Part shown: positions 50,549 to 63,981 of the stretch, piece by piece
Numbering within the stretch: the stretch's first letter is position 1
Layout of the letters: every line of letters starts with the position of its first letter
NCBI GenBank assembly: GCA_033439265.1
Contig: JAVTVX010000021.1
Location: 13,419,001 to 13,483,000, forward strand
DNA length: 64,000 bases
Direction of reading: 5' to 3'
Source: Dillenia suffruticosa
Taxonomy: Eukaryota; Streptophyta; Magnoliopsida; Dilleniales; Dilleniaceae
Translations under genes and position numbers: made by a program
The notes under the pieces: model-generated
Databases searched by the model: none
The model's input: only the letters and a program-made list of their open reading frames with translations
What the model was told of the DNA's origin: nothing

Positions 50549-51270
50549 AGAGGTTGGTTGTTTTATAATAAAGGGTAATACCAAATTTACTTTCATTGTG
50601 TTCAATAAGGTTTCAAATATTTAAACCATTTTGGAGAAATAATCCAATATTGTATTTTCCATTTTATTCTGCCTTGTGGGCTCAAATAATTCTCCTCTCT
50701 TCTCCATTGTTAAAATAAATAAATAAATGATAAGCATAAAAATTTACCTCAATAGCCTTTCAATTACCATGTCATTATTTTTTTAAATGTGTATAAATTA
50801 CATAATAGTAGTTCATTGTGTAATTATATTTCATATAGCGTCTGCACACAACACAAAAATAAATAGGGTAACTTTTTATTTTATTTTATACCTCCCACAA
50901 ATATTGTAAACAAAATACAAATTTGTATCATTAGAACTCCGCAAATATTTTTAATCCCGCAAATATTTTTAATCTAGTAATTTAAGTTGATCAATGACCA
51001 TATGATACGTACAAAAGAGTATTTGTTGATGATAACCATTTAACGAATACTGATCATTTTACTATATTATTTCACAAAAATATTACCCTTCGATCAATAT
51101 TAAAGAGTTTTTTACGTATAAATTATCATTTAATGATTATTAATTATTTTAGTATATTAATTTAAGAGTGATTAATTCCGTGTGTCAATAATAATGAAAA
51201 TAATTAAAAAAACAAGTATGGGACAAAATATTTCATCCAACCCTTGACTACTCGAACTAAATAGTAGAGA

Positions 51271-51456
51271 ATTAATACATAGTTTGTTCAGTGATTAAAT
51301 ATTGATTTTATTTAATCAAAATCTCGGATTCGAGTATTGTGTATAGAGAAAATATGTGTTGAGAGAGTTTAACTTTTTAAAAATCTAATTTAATCTGAAT
51401 TGAATTTAGTCAAATTTAATATAATTATCGAACAATGATAATTTATTAAAAAAAAA
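51271..51456 (+). mobile_element. SINE with perfect 13-bp target-site duplication
   Basis: TAAATAGTAGAGA flanks the element exactly at 51258-51270 and 51457-51469. It has an A-box-like ATAGTTTGTTCAGTGATT, a B-box-like TCTCGGATTCGAGTATTG, the 3' motif gaatttagtcaaattt, and an A tail. Confidence 0.87.
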
Positions 51457-51621
51457 TAAATAGTAGAGATCGAGGATACGTCCCCAAAGGAATAGTCTAG
51501 TGATATAAACTTCTCTCTCACCCAATCTGATAATTTTATGTTTAAATTTTTATATAATTAAAAAAAAAATGGTGGATGGTACTAGTTTAGTTTAACCAAC
51601 TAGGCCAGGTCTAAATATAAG

Positions 51622-51662
51622 TGGGCCAATAGAAAACAGTCCCAAAGCAAACCCAAGCCCAT
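51622..51662 (+). promoter_or_regulatory. Site II-type promoter elements of RPB3
   Basis: TGGGCC (51622-51627) and AGCCCAT (51656-51662, reverse of ATGGGCT) lie about 95-135 bases before the ATG. In plants TGGGCY pairs of this kind are typical of TCP-bound promoters of housekeeping and growth genes, which suits an RNA polymerase subunit. Confidence 0.5.
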
Positions 51663-51755
51663 TAAGAAGAGTATCTAAACACCCTGCGAGGGTTTTGTTT
51701 TCCATCCCTCCTCTTGCCACAGAGAGAGAGAGAGAGGGAGAGAGCGCGCGCAACA

Positions 51756-54700
51756 ATGGAGGGTATTTCATACCAGAGATTCCCCAAAATCAAAATCAGA
51801 GAATTGAAAGACGACTACTGCAAATTCGAGCTTCGGGAAACCGATGCAAGCATGGCCAACGCTCTTCGTCGGGTCATGATCGCCGAGGTTCCAACGATTG
51901 CAATCGACCTTGTCGAAATCGAAGTGAATTCATCGGTCCTTAACGACGAGTTCATCGCTCATCGTCTGGGTCTTATCCCTTTAACGAGCGAGAGAGCCAT
52001 GGGGATGCGTTTCTCACGCGATTGCGATGCTTGTGATGGTGATGGTCAGTGTGAGTATTGCTCTGTGGAGTTTCATCTGAGGGCTAGGGCTGTTACTGAT
52101 CAGACCCTTGATGTGACGAGCAAGGATTTGATTAGCTCCGACCCCTCTGTGGTTCCTGTTGATTTTGCGGATACTTCCGGCTCCGGTGGTTTTGAGACGC
52201 CGGAGCAGAGGTTGATTTCTCCCTCTCTCACGCACATTTTTTTTTTCTGTTTTAGTAACTGAGATTTTAGGGCTTTGATTTGAAGTTAAAAGTTAGGTTT
52301 CACGGTAGAGTAACGGAGCCAAACTCGGCCCTTCACACACACACTCACGCTCTTTCTCTGATTTGCTTTCTGTACTTGAGAAAGAAATTTTTTAAGGTTT
52401 TGTAAAAATTTGAAGGGAGTGAAGTGGGGATTTGATTAATGTATGTTGAAAACCCTAAATGGATGAAAACGGACATTTTAGTGTATGAATTTTAAAAAAA
52501 TAATGAATAACAACACGAACAACTACCACCACCTTTAATGGACCGTAAAAAATACTTGTTGATAAAGGGCGAGAACAAATTTAATTGCTCTTTTTCTATA
52601 GGGTTTTGTGTTTCTTTTTTTTTTTTTTGGATTTAGTTGTTTTCTCTGTGTTTGGAGCTGAGGAGATTTTAGGGTGTTTGAGAAAAATTTGATCTTGAAG
52701 ACACATTTATGATAAAAATTACAAAATACGGTTTTACAAAAGTGTAATGGAACCGAATTTGGACTCTCTCTCTCTCTCAAATATTTTGTGTTTGCAAGTT
52801 GTGGTTTTTTTAGGGTTTTGATTAGGGTAATTGATTTCTGCGATTGAAGTTCAAAACATCAGTCCAAGAAAAAAAATAAAATAATGTTCCGGGTTTCAGT
52901 ATTTTGTAGTTTGAAGTATCCAAAAGAAGCAATCTTGATAGGAAGCACCCTGAACCAATTTGATTGTTTTTTTCGGACTGTAACTTTATAAAAAAGGTAG
53001 GGGGATTGAAGCATGAATGGCATGATTGCATGAGACGAAAATAGTTGTGGCATAAATGGCACAAGGTTATACAATGTGATGTGTGTTTATGTGATAAATG
53101 CATAGACATTGATCAAAGATGGTCTATTGGATATTTGATCTGTTAAATTTGGGAGTATGATAAAGATGATGGTTATTTTCATATCCAGGGGAATCATCAT
53201 TGTAAAATTGCGGCGTGGGCAAGAGTTGAGGCTGAGAGCAATTGCAAGAAAAGGAATTGGGAAAGACCATGCAAAATGGTCACCAGCAGCAACTGTAACT
53301 TTTATGTATGAACCTGAGATTCACATCAATGAAGATTTGATGGAGACTTTGTCACTTGAGGAGAAAAGAACTTGGATAGAAAGCAGTCCTACCAAAGTTT
53401 TTGACATTGATCCTATTACTCAGCAGGTTGTTATCAATCCTTTACATTTCCTTCCATTGTGTTGATTTTGCTCTACTTATTTTGTTTCCGCTGATGATTG
53501 AAAATTTTGGTGTAAGTAGACCAGATGTTTTGGTGACGTATTAATTGCTTTATGAGACTCATTGCATATAAACTGCATAGCTATACAGTTGGGCCATTTT
53601 CAACTGCTGGAAACATGATGCAATTGTCAAGATAATTACATGAGCTACGTAGCCAGAATATAGGTTAGCAACTCATGTGCTCAGCAAATTTAGTAGATGA
53701 AGGCAATTAGTTCCTAAATAGGCTGATGCAACCTGTGCCTAGCTTTTTCTTTGTAGTGTTAAATTAGTTTTGAACCACCCGGTACTCTGAACCCAACCTA
53801 CCCAAAAAAAAAAAGAAAAAATTTACTTACAGCCACAATATAGGAAGTTATGGAGTTTTTGTTTGTTCTGTTGGATATTTATGGTAGAAGGATCTAATAA
53901 TGAGAGTGCTAGCGTGTGATGTAAATGAGTAATAGTCCAGTTCTACATAATGTAAGCCTTTAAAATTGGCCATTAACAGAATATCCCTCCTCATACCATC
54001 TGTTAAGTTGGTCAGTCCAGCAGAGAAGAGGTGGATATTGATGATTGAAAGTTATATGCAGGTGTAGATTACTCTTTGAAGTTATCCAATTTTTCCAAAG
54101 TCAGAGATCAATGATTTTATGCTTTATTATGGATTGTTTCCCTGTTATGAAGCCTTTGTCTGGAGACCATGTTGATCTATTTTTGTGAGGAAAAAGATTG
54201 GAGGCAGGGGCATCTAACCAACCCAATTCTTTAGTTAATTGCTTTGGTTTTTTATGACAAGATAGCTGTTCTCTGTGATTACTCTATTTTATTATGAATG
54301 AGTTGCATTATTGTAGTCTTGTTAATTGCTTTGGTTTTTTATGACAAGATAGCTGTTCTCTGTGATTACTGTATTTTATTATGAATGAGTTGCATTATTG
54401 TAGTCTTGTTAATTGCTTTGGTTCACTCATTCACAAGTCGAGCTTCTGCCTTCATGAGCTGACGAAGGTTTAAGACCCCCAATTCATTAGTTAAAAATAA
54501 TTTCCACAGAAAGGGTTATTGATTGCATCATACAAGGAAACATTGTGTGGTTTTTATGACAAGATAGCTGTTCTCTGTGATTACTCAATTTTATTATGAA
54601 TGAGTTGTATTATTGTAGTCTTGTTAGTTGCTCTGGTTCACTTATTCACAAATCGAGCTTCTGCCTTCATGAGCTGATGAAGGTTTAAGACCATTGATAC

Positions 54701-55094
54701 CTCAGCTCTCTGTATGTTAACTGTAAGATCTACGTTGAATTTCGGGGATGTAGATGTGTTTGTATCGATATTTCTAGAAATCTCTTTAAGTTGGTCTGGG
54801 CTAAAAACTAATGATATCTTTTAGGTCGTCGTGGTTGATCCTGAGGCGTACACCTATGATGATGAATTTATCAAGAAAGCGGATGCAATGGGGAAGCCAG
54901 GGCTAGTTGATATCCATGCCAAGGAAGATAGCTTCATATTTACAGTTGAATCTACTGGTGCAATCAAAGCCTCTCAGTTGGTGCTCAATGCAATAGAGGT
55001 TCTCAAGCAAAAGCTGGATGCTGTCCGCCTAACCGAGGATACAATGGAAGCTGATGATTTTGGTGAACTTGGTGCACATATGAGGGGAGGATAA
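51756..55094 (+). CDS. NRPB3: DNA-directed RNA polymerase II subunit RPB3 (NRPB3/NRPD3/NRPE3 type)
   Basis: Three exons (51756-52210, 53189-53426, 54825-55094) join in phase to 320 residues; Arabidopsis NRPB3 is about 319 (from memory). I start at [10 protein letters not shown]; the frame is open 14 codons upstream but without an ATG. Features: an alpha-like dimerisation motif, [18 protein letters not shown] (34-51); a zinc ribbon with Cys 90, 93, 99 and 102 (CDAC...CEYC); insert-domain and C-terminal dimerisation segments, including [17 protein letters not shown]. The product pairs with RPB11 to nucleate Pol II assembly in the nucleus. In plants the same subunit is also used in Pol IV and Pol V. 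Intron 2 (1.4 kb) carries an 87-bp tandem repeat. The promoter has site II-like motifs. Confidence 0.95.
54234..54700. repeat. 87-bp and ~215-bp nested tandem repeats in RPB3 intron 2
   Basis: GTTAATTGCTTTGGTT starts units at 54234, 54321 and 54408 (period 87; the first two units are nearly identical). The third unit diverges into cactcattcacaagtcgagc, which recurs after another ...gtagtcttgttagttgctctgg at 54623, giving a second-level period of 215. The array ends about 125 bases before exon 3. Confidence 0.9.
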
Positions 55095-58000
55095 TTGTCA
55101 TGGTAAACTTCATCAAATGACACCAGTAGCTTTCTCTTAGATCAGTTCACTCCATGATTTCTTGGTCGACTTGTTGCCTTGTATTTATTTTAACTTAAGC
55201 TTATCTCAAACACATTAACCTTGTTTTATCCTTGCTATTTATGTTTTTTCAAATTGTGGAAAACAGGCACTTCCATGCTCCTTAGTTGCATCTTAAGATC
55301 AAGCACCTGCAGCTTAGAAGTAGAGACATGCTAATTGGTGCCTCTAACTGATGTAAAAAACAATCAGACCCTGAATCTAATTATATATTTGGGTGTAACT
55401 GCATGGAAGCATATTTGACATATTATTGCGTCTTTTCATTGTGCAAACTTTTGCTTGAATTCCCATGACGAGGTCTTCTTGGTCTATTATTGCTACATGC
55501 GTACATTACTTCTTCTGCTCAAAATATGCTTGGACAACTTACAGGTGTGCAGGAGTGGTACCTGTAACATGGGTCCTTTTTACTTACAGAAATTAAAGAG
55601 TCATTACGGATCAAAAGGTCCTTTTCTTTTGGCCAAGAATAAGATGACTATTTTATTTTATTTTATTTTTAATTTTGGTCAATTTTATTAATGCGGAGTA
55701 AAGTTCAGCATTGACCAGTTGGGACATAGCAGTCAAGCCAAGGTGCCGCATCCCTATGGATTGGGGACACGACTTGCTTAGACTAAGGTGAATCCGGTCC
55801 ATTTAGAGATATGGAAATTGTTGAAGTTTCGCTAACAAATGCAGTTTGCATGTCAATCTCAGTCTTTGATTCTTTGAAGAGAAGCAGGTTCGGGGACTGC
55901 ATTGGGAAATCACATTGACTGTCATCTCTGGTTGAATACCTGAACATCTGTAAGGTACTTTTTCCTTTTTCTGTTTGATAGTGATTCGGCATATGAAGAA
56001 AAAACAGCCTTCCACAAAAGTTATGTGAAGAGAAACTCCAAAACGTGACAGCAAAGGGACGGACGAAGAAAAAGACAAGGCTGCGCCTGCCCTATGGACT
56101 CGTAGAACTTTGTAGCCGAATGAATAGCCACCCGCAACCAGAAACCCTAGCAGAAAGACACTTGATCAATTATGTAAGATTGTGGAACATTTATACTAAG
56201 ACACTGAAAATGAATTCTTTGGTGGGATGGGCATTTTTTTGTGCAGTAAAAATGATACATTTTATAATTTTGTGCATATCATGATGGTCGTTTGTTTTGT
56301 TTTATGCGAGTGAGGAAAGGTGGACCCGTCCGTTGTAACTGTGTCGAGATTGAGAAAAATTAGGGTCAAGGAAGATTTTACTCTGGGTTTTTAAATATAC
56401 TTCTTAAGGCTAGGTTAAGATTCTACACAGTTTCGAAAGGTCATCCCTAAGAAGAGCAGAATAATTAACACAAATGACTATGCTAATGCCAATTAAAGGC
56501 TAAGATGCCTTCAGAAGAACACCCAACAAAAGGACACGCTACTGCAGTTCTATGCTTTTGCTTGCAGCAAGCGATGTTAAAAGCTGAAAGAAAAACTGAG
56601 CAGCTGAAATCTGACATTGGAAGAAAGCAACCAAAATTTAGATACATATTCATATGGAAAAAGGCATAAATAGAATGACTTGTGAAAACCTCAGTTATCT
56701 CCTTAGAAGTGCATTATTAGGATTTGACTCAAGGACATTGGCCTGTACTGACAAGATGTTAACACCTGGACCAATGACATGTGGTATAGTATTAGATTTT
56801 TTTAATTAAAATTTTAAATTCAAATATTAAAAATTAAAAACAAGCATCGGACTTCAAATCGGATCTTATAGTCATTTGAATCAAATTATTTGAGTTTCTG
56901 GATATCTACTTTGAGATATTACTCAAAAGGGGTTTCTTTCATCAAAGGCCGCAACCACACTCTCTCTTCCTTCCTATATAATTATCTAAATTTTATCCGT
57001 TTAAATTTTCCTACTTGTAAGATATATATTAATGCAAGCAATTTGGTCGGGATCACGTGGAGTGGTCCTAATTTTGGAGTAATTTCGTTTTTCCCCTGCT
57101 CTTGGGCATCTTAGATATCATATATGCCCCCATTATGGCTCTTTATTAGTTCTCTTCTTAGTTAAATCAAATTCTAGGGTTTTTTTTTTCTCGTGCACGA
57201 ATTGTGATCAATGTAAAAAAATAAAGAAATACATAAAGGAGAAAAGGGTAATTCTGTGGGTCGACCGTTGAGTTGTCAGGTCTCTATCTTCCATTCGTTT
57301 ATTCTTCTTGAATTCTTTTGTTCTTTTGATTTGTGAAAAATGTTCTTATTCAAATGTCCAAAAATATTATTGGCTTCAAAAGGCTAATGGGGAACCAAAT
57401 TCCATTCAATCCCTTTTTTCTAACATTCCCAAATTTGCTTGGGATCGGACACTTTCATTTTTAAACAAAAAAGAAAATATATATTTTGTTTAATTGGAAA
57501 TATGTTCAAAATTATTATAAAAATTTTTATTATTAACATTGTGATTCAGGTGTTATGAACCATCATCCTCAATTAGCCACATTTTCAAATTTTCAATTAG
57601 AAGCAAACTTTATATGAATAATTTCTAGTGGGATTTTTGTATTCAATTGATGACAAAAGATCATAAGCTGCATGCTCATATATTTGTCAATTTCTCTTAT
57701 TCCTTTGTGCCTATCCCTCTCACCCCATCCTCCTATGCATTTATCTTTGAACATGTTTGTTGTTTGCTTGCATTATGCTCTGCAAATTTTAGTTGCTTTC
57801 CTCAAAAACACATTTTACTAAAGAATTTATATTCTACTAATGGACAAGTTTCATGCAAAGTTAATGTTTTCACATCCTTGAATATGTTTGAATGGCAGGC
57901 TCAAATTTGAGAGTTTTGATGTGGGTATCTTTCCAAAGGTAAAAGTTGACAAAGGGTACCAAGTAAAAAGGAGACCCCGATTTTTGTCTGTGAGAAGAGA

Positions 58001-58282
58001 CAATTTTAAAGATTGGTTGCCAAAAATTTTCAGAGCTTTGGGACATATCTAGCTAAGCGGACCCTGAAATTTCGTCTCCATACTTATATTGTCATTTTCT
58101 GTCTGACTTTGTAAGGGACTTCTGAGGCCTAAAAGCCTTCCTCCCCAGATCTAATTTTGCCCTAAAATATAAGATCAACCCAAGAAATTTAATAGCATTT
58201 AGGGTAGAACAAGAAGATGGTAAAGAAAAAAATGGGGTCTCATTCTGAACCAAGAGAGCAAATACCCTTCACCTAGCATGCA

Positions 58283-58321
<39 letters not shown>

Positions 58322-58507
58322 GTGTATAGATACCCATAGAGTGCATACCGTATAGTGTTTCCTGAGAAAAAAAAAATTATATGACCAAAATTTTTCCTCC
58401 TTGTGGTCCTAAAAAGAGAAATTAACATTAGTATTACCATATTTTTCTGATTTCCTAGGAAAGAATTATCACTTCTGAGTTTAACCAAAATTGGAGATTG
58501 TCCAAGA

Positions 58508-58540
<33 letters not shown>

Positions 58541-61500
58541 GGGGAGAGACATATTTTAACATTTAACCCAACGTAGGACCACTCAGCTAAAAAAACAGCA
58601 CTTACTAATTATTTCCAATATTGAATGCCATTTGTCTGCTTCTTCTTTAATACTCAAACACTTCTGTTTTCATATGAGGAAGTGTACATAAATAGTTGTT
58701 GACCATTGTATGGCCATTAATCAGGGGCTCCACCCGTAGATTTTCGAAGATATATTCATTCATGAACCCTTTTTTCTTCTTGGGCAGGTGAAATAAATCG
58801 GGTTCGTTTTGAATGTTCTTCGATTCATTTTATATAATAATTCGCATGGTCAATAGTTTCAGAAAAGTTTAATCCCAGTGACTTTAAAGTCTGCCTAGAC
58901 ACTTTTTTTTTTAAATAATAAAAAGATATCGACAAATAAAATCAGATATTTATCTGAAAATTGTAATTTTTGATTTTAAATTGTCATATCAGATAAATAT
59001 TAAATCACACCATATGGTTTTGACTTGCAGAGAGGCCAAATCCCAAAAGGGGTTTAATTTCATTTTGGCATGACATGGATTGGTGAGTCACCACACTGAC
59101 CATCATGAATGAAATTTTCAATAGTTGCAGGATATCAATCCCATGGTTTTAATAACAACGCCATTACTCTGTGGCAAAGGAGACGGAAGAAGAAGATGAT
59201 CATGATGATGGATTTATGGAAGGAAGGACTTGGTACAATTTATTTGATTCACGCAGAGGGTGTGGTGTTTGCCACGATCAAAACAGGTTGGCAGCTTCTG
59301 AAAGTCACTTTGGGGGGGCCACTGTGAAAATTTTCGGTCGGTGAGCTGGTGTTGTTCCCTGTCTCTTAGGAGTTATTCAAATTTTATTAAAAGGATCGAG
59401 GCATGGGACTTAATTGACAGAGGGTAGGGGACCCATTTGACTTTGAAAAAGAAAAGAAATGATTGAATTGGGGTGTCTCTATTTTAATGACTAAGGAAAG
59501 CCATTATAACAAGATGCTATATCTTGATTTACCAATAGAATTTCATACCATAAGTTTAATTAAGATTTTTTCTCCTCTTTTTTTTTTCTTTTTCTTTTCT
59601 CCGCCGCCCCGGGGGGTTTGGAACTTATTTATACTTTTTTTTATTAGACTATTCGATATTCTAAATTATATTCTGACTAATTCAATTTGAACTGTACCAA
59701 TATAAATCTTTTTATCATTTTTAATATTCAAATTCAATTCTTAATTAAAGAATTTAATTCTTTTTTTAATTAAGTCAATAGTTGGTAGGTCTTCATTTCC
59801 GCACAAGGTTGTGAAACAACCCTAGTATGAGTAATTAAGATTAAATACGAGAGCTTAAACAATTAGGAGGAAGTTCGGGGGGCATATTATGTAATTGACA
59901 TGGGAATAGGGATAGATGGGGGGCTCAATGCAAAAACATGAGATGGTTTAGTGTGGTTAGGAGGAGAGTTTATGGATCCAAGTGCATGTCAAAACAAGAA
60001 AACATTAGGCTTGCGAGTGACCGGGGACCCGGGGGGGAGAGAGATACAGAGAGAGAGAGAGATGTATCGCGAGGAGGGAGGTTTTGGGTTCGAGCTGGCT
60101 CTGCCCGAGAAGATGGCAAAACAATCATGACTTTTCCTTTGCTATTTGCATTTTACAAGGAGAGAGGGCAGTCAGAATTTCGTCTGCTCTCTCTCTTCTT
60201 TCATCTGCCAAATGTGTTTCCGAGGAACATCGGAATCATGCCAATGTGTTTCCTTTGGGTTAGGCCAAAGATTTGTGTTCTTCAATAAGAGAGCGCGTGT
60301 TGGTATATACTAAGATTTAACGAAGAGGGTGAATTTTGATGATTTTGATGTAACAATTGAATTATGTTTTTGATAATTTTAAAGGTATATATTTGAGCTA
60401 TAAATATAAACTCTTTGTAAAAAAATATAAAAAAAAGACTATATACAGATATATTCTTCCTCTTTTTATGTACGTATTAAATTGAGAAGTACTTTATACA
60501 TGTATCAGATAAACCCCTTCATTTAATGCGCTTGAAATTAAAAATTTTTAATACATTTTAAATTTGATATTGTTAAAATGATCTATTAAACTTAGTATTA
60601 TTTTTTTCGGTTTTAAATTTAAATCTTTTTTTTTAGATGCCTTGAGTTTAAATCTATTGCATTGCATGTATAAAAAAATGCTAATATTTTAAATTAGTTA
60701 TAAATATACTGAATATTTTATTATGATAAATTTCCAATAAGTTTTATGATGATAGCTGTTTTTCATTATTTTTCTATCTCTAATAAAAAATTTGAAATAG
60801 GCATAAAATTTAATTTATTAATGAAAAACAAATAAAAAATGTCAAAAATTAAAATATTCAAATATATATTTCTCAAATATATATATTTTTGTTGATACAA
60901 GGAAAAAGTTGCGTCGGAAAATTTATTGCCAGTGAGAGAGCTCTGTGCGTGCGCTATGGGTATGGACGTTATTGGTTAACTCATCTCACCAAACCGATTA
61001 CCCCTTTAATACATCTTTAGTTTAACCAATAAAGTACAAAACTGGACACCTTTCTCCGCAAACACAGAGACCCCCTCCAATCATCTCTCTCTTTCTCTCT
61101 CTCGTCGCTCCCCCTCTGTCTGTCTGTCTCTCTCTGTCTCTCTCTTTCTGTCTCTTAAAAACTCAAAATTTCTCTTTTTGTGTATGTGAGTATGTTGTGT
61201 GTGTGTTTTGCTGTCTTCCGTCGCGGTGTCTCTATTTTGAAGAAAGTGATTTTTTTAATAAACCTCACTCGCATAACACGTAACTTTCGTAGGGGTCCCT
61301 ACTTGGTGTGTGTGCCCTTACCCTCCCTAAAATCCCGCCAAAAGATGCCCTCCCAAAAATATTTCTATACTCCCCAATTCTTTTTTCCAAAAAAGTAAAA
61401 AGCTAAAAGAAAAATAAATATAGTTGTAATTAAGATAAGTATATTTGATTTGAAATATATAGGGGAGAATTTTAATTAAGATAAAATGAAAATATTCTTT

Positions 61501-61848
61501 CAATATAATAAAAAATAATTAATATTGAGTATTTATATTTTTTGAACTTTTTATAAACGTAATATAATTTTTTAAATAGAGTAAAAAAACAATCCTTTTA
61601 CCACTCGAGTGCAAAATAAAAGGACAAGCGTGAGGCTCCGTTCTGATTACACGTCTTCCCACCATTGCCTTTTCTTCTTCTCTTCTCTGCAGCAGCAAAG
61701 GGGAGGGAGAGAGAGATGGGTGTGAACGTGATGAGAGTTATCTTCTTTTCTGTTCTCTCTTTAGTACAATGAAAGCACGGAGATAGAGGGCTCATGACTT
61801 TTGCATTCTTTAGATTATTGGATTAGATTAGAACATAGAACAGAAGGG
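55095..61848. other. Gene-poor spacer between RPB3 and cyclin D3
   Basis: After the RPB3 3' UTR I see no convincing gene in 6.7 kb. It contains (CT)n tracts, a degenerate SINE-like segment at about 56790-56900, another on the minus strand at about 59636-59765, and C/G runs near 59602 and 60026. The last ~950 bp are likely cyclin promoter and leader: TATA-poor and C/T-rich, with uninterrupted CTCTCT and TGTCTG runs (61080-61155). Confidence 0.5.
58281..58321. repeat. (CT)n microsatellite
   Basis: CT repeat of about 40 bp with one TAT interruption; a second (CT)n of about 29 bp lies at 58510-58539. Confidence 0.9.
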
Positions 61849-63981
61849 ATGGCTATTCAACCCCCCCAAAGCTATCAAGAAGACACAAACTCATCTTTGC
61901 TATTAGAAACTCTCTATTGTGAAGAAGAAAGATTAGATGATGAGGAAGAAGATTTAGGAGGGGAAGACGATGATTCCAAATCGTCGTCTCTCTCTTCTCT
62001 GTTTTCACTTAAACAAGACTTGTTTTGGGAAGATGAAGAGCTTCTCTCTCTCTTCTCCAAAGAGCAAAAAAACAAAATTGAATTTCAACCAAATTCTTAT
62101 CTCTCTCTGTTGAGAAGAGAAGCCGTTGATTGGATTCTGAAGGTGAATACCCATTATGGATTCACTTCTCTCACTGCAATTCTGGCCGTGAATTACTTGG
62201 ATAGATTTCTCTCTTCTCTCCATTTTCAAAAGGACAAGCCATGGATGATTCAACTTGCTGCAGTCACTTGTCTTTCTCTTGCTGCAAAACTTGAAGAGAT
62301 CCAAGTGCCTTTTCTCGTTGATTTGCAAGTATGTTCTAACGTTTTTTTTGGCTAATTTGGTGTTTGATTTTTAATGGGGTATTTGGATTTTTTATGGTTT
62401 TCACAAAAAATGTTTTTTTTTTTAGTTAAATTTATTAACCCAAGTTCCTTTTCTCGTAGATATACATGTGTGTTCGGATTTTAGCGAAATTTAATGTATG
62501 ATTTTTAATAGGGTTTTCTTGAAATTTTGATTTTCTTTGTTGGTGGTTCTCCTTTTAGGTGGAGCAGAGTAAGTATGTGTTTGAAGCAAAGAACATCCAG
62601 AAAATGGAGTTACTAGTGTTATCAACACTTGAATGGAGGATGTATCCGGTGACTCCATTATCATTTCTTGATCACATTGTGAGGAGACTCGGGCTGAAGT
62701 CTCATCTCCATTGGGAATTTCTTCACTCTTGTGAAAGGTTCCTTCTCTCTATTCTTGCTGGTAAGCTATTATCAACCATGTTGTTTAAAAATGCATCTTT
62801 TTTTCCTCCAAACAAGGGCTAAAAATGTAATTTTGTCACTAAACTTGTATTCGATCAATTTGGCACTTTAAAATCTTAGTTTATGCATTTTAGCCCCTAG
62901 CGCATCCATGACAAAGGTGCATCATGTCATCCTAATTTTCAGCATGTGTCATCAGCAAGTAAACATAAAAGGCTAAAATGAGTTAAGAGTTTGAAGGATA
63001 TAATTGGCCAAAACGAAAATTTAAGAGATAATCGCTGAATTCGTACTTTTATCTCCGAATTATGGGCATATTGTATTTTAGGTGTAGAACTTTTATTTTG
63101 TCAATTTTGCCCCTCAAACTTGGTTAAGACATTTTATCAATTCTGTCCCTTTAGTTTGGGGGGCCAAATCTTCATTTTTTTAGTGACCATTATGTCTCAT
63201 TAGCAATTAGTGGTTGATTTATTTAGTCTTTTGTGGTAATAAAACTATTATTTTGATAAATGTAGATCCTAGAATCTTGAGGTATCTTCCTTCTACATTA
63301 GCCACTGCAACAATGCTTCATGTCATAAGCCGGATTGAACCTCATGATCCGTCGGAGTACCAAAATCAGCTTTTGGGTGTGCTCAAAATTGGCAAGGTTT
63401 GAGCCTTTGTTTCCATCTTTCTTGCATTGAGAAAAATCCATTATCTTTTCTTTTTATATTTTTTACCTTCAAAAATAAAATTAGAAAATTATTTTGTTTT
63501 TTTTATCTTATATTATTTTAATTATATATTTTGATATAATGTTTGAGATATTGTCAAAATTTTTATATGTTTGTTTGTTTGTTTTTACACGAATATATGT
63601 TTTATACTTATTATTTTGCAATATATGAATTATGACAATTGTTTTAAACTTTTTTTTTTTTTTTGACTAACTACTGCAGGAGAGGGTGAATGAATGCTAT
63701 GAAATGATATTGGAGTTGTCAACAGATTTCAACAAAAACAAGAGAAAGTGGGTGGTGATTTGTCCCAAGCAGCCCGAGTGGTGTAATTGACACAATGTTT
63801 AGCGACGACAAGTCAAAAGGTTCATGGGGTATTGTTGGATTATCAACTCCATTGTCAACATCATCAGTCTCATGTTCTCCCGATCCTCCTATGTTCAAGA
63901 AAAGCAGAGTACATGAACAGAGGATGTCTCTACATTCTCTTCTCAACAAGGGTTTTTGTTGATATTGCTAGCCCTCCTTAA
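61849..63981 (+). CDS. CYCD3: D-type cyclin, CYCD3 group, with two apparent frame breaks in the last exon
   Basis: Exons 61849-62328, 62559-62760, 63266-63396 and 63680 onward join in phase. The retinoblastoma-binding LxCxE (LYCEE) is at residues 22-26, after which comes an acidic stretch. The cyclin box begins at LRREAVDWILKV and includes NYLDRFLS and CLSLAAKLEE; the C-terminal cyclin fold follows in exons 2-3 (RILRYLPSTLATATMLHVIS). Such cyclins activate CDKA to phosphorylate RBR and drive G1/S, downstream of cytokinin. As written, the frame stops at 63788-63790 after about 307 residues. A one-base shift between codons for KWVV and PSSPSGVID (63745-63765) restores a typical CYCD3 tail (TMFSDDKSKG..., FKKSRVHEQRM). 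A second shift in T5 at 63953-63957 restores the usual FVDIASPP ending at 63981. The start has a good context (AGGGATGGCT). Confidence 0.9.

Larger units (their letters stand above)
50549..51755. other. Intergenic region with SINE and RPB3 promoter
   Basis: This is the 3' region of the root-cap-domain gene, an AT-rich spacer, a SINE (51271-51456), a second SINE-like segment at about 51490-51570 (agtctagtgatata, then oligo-A), and the RPB3 promoter with site II-like motifs and an (AG)n leader. Confidence 0.5.
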
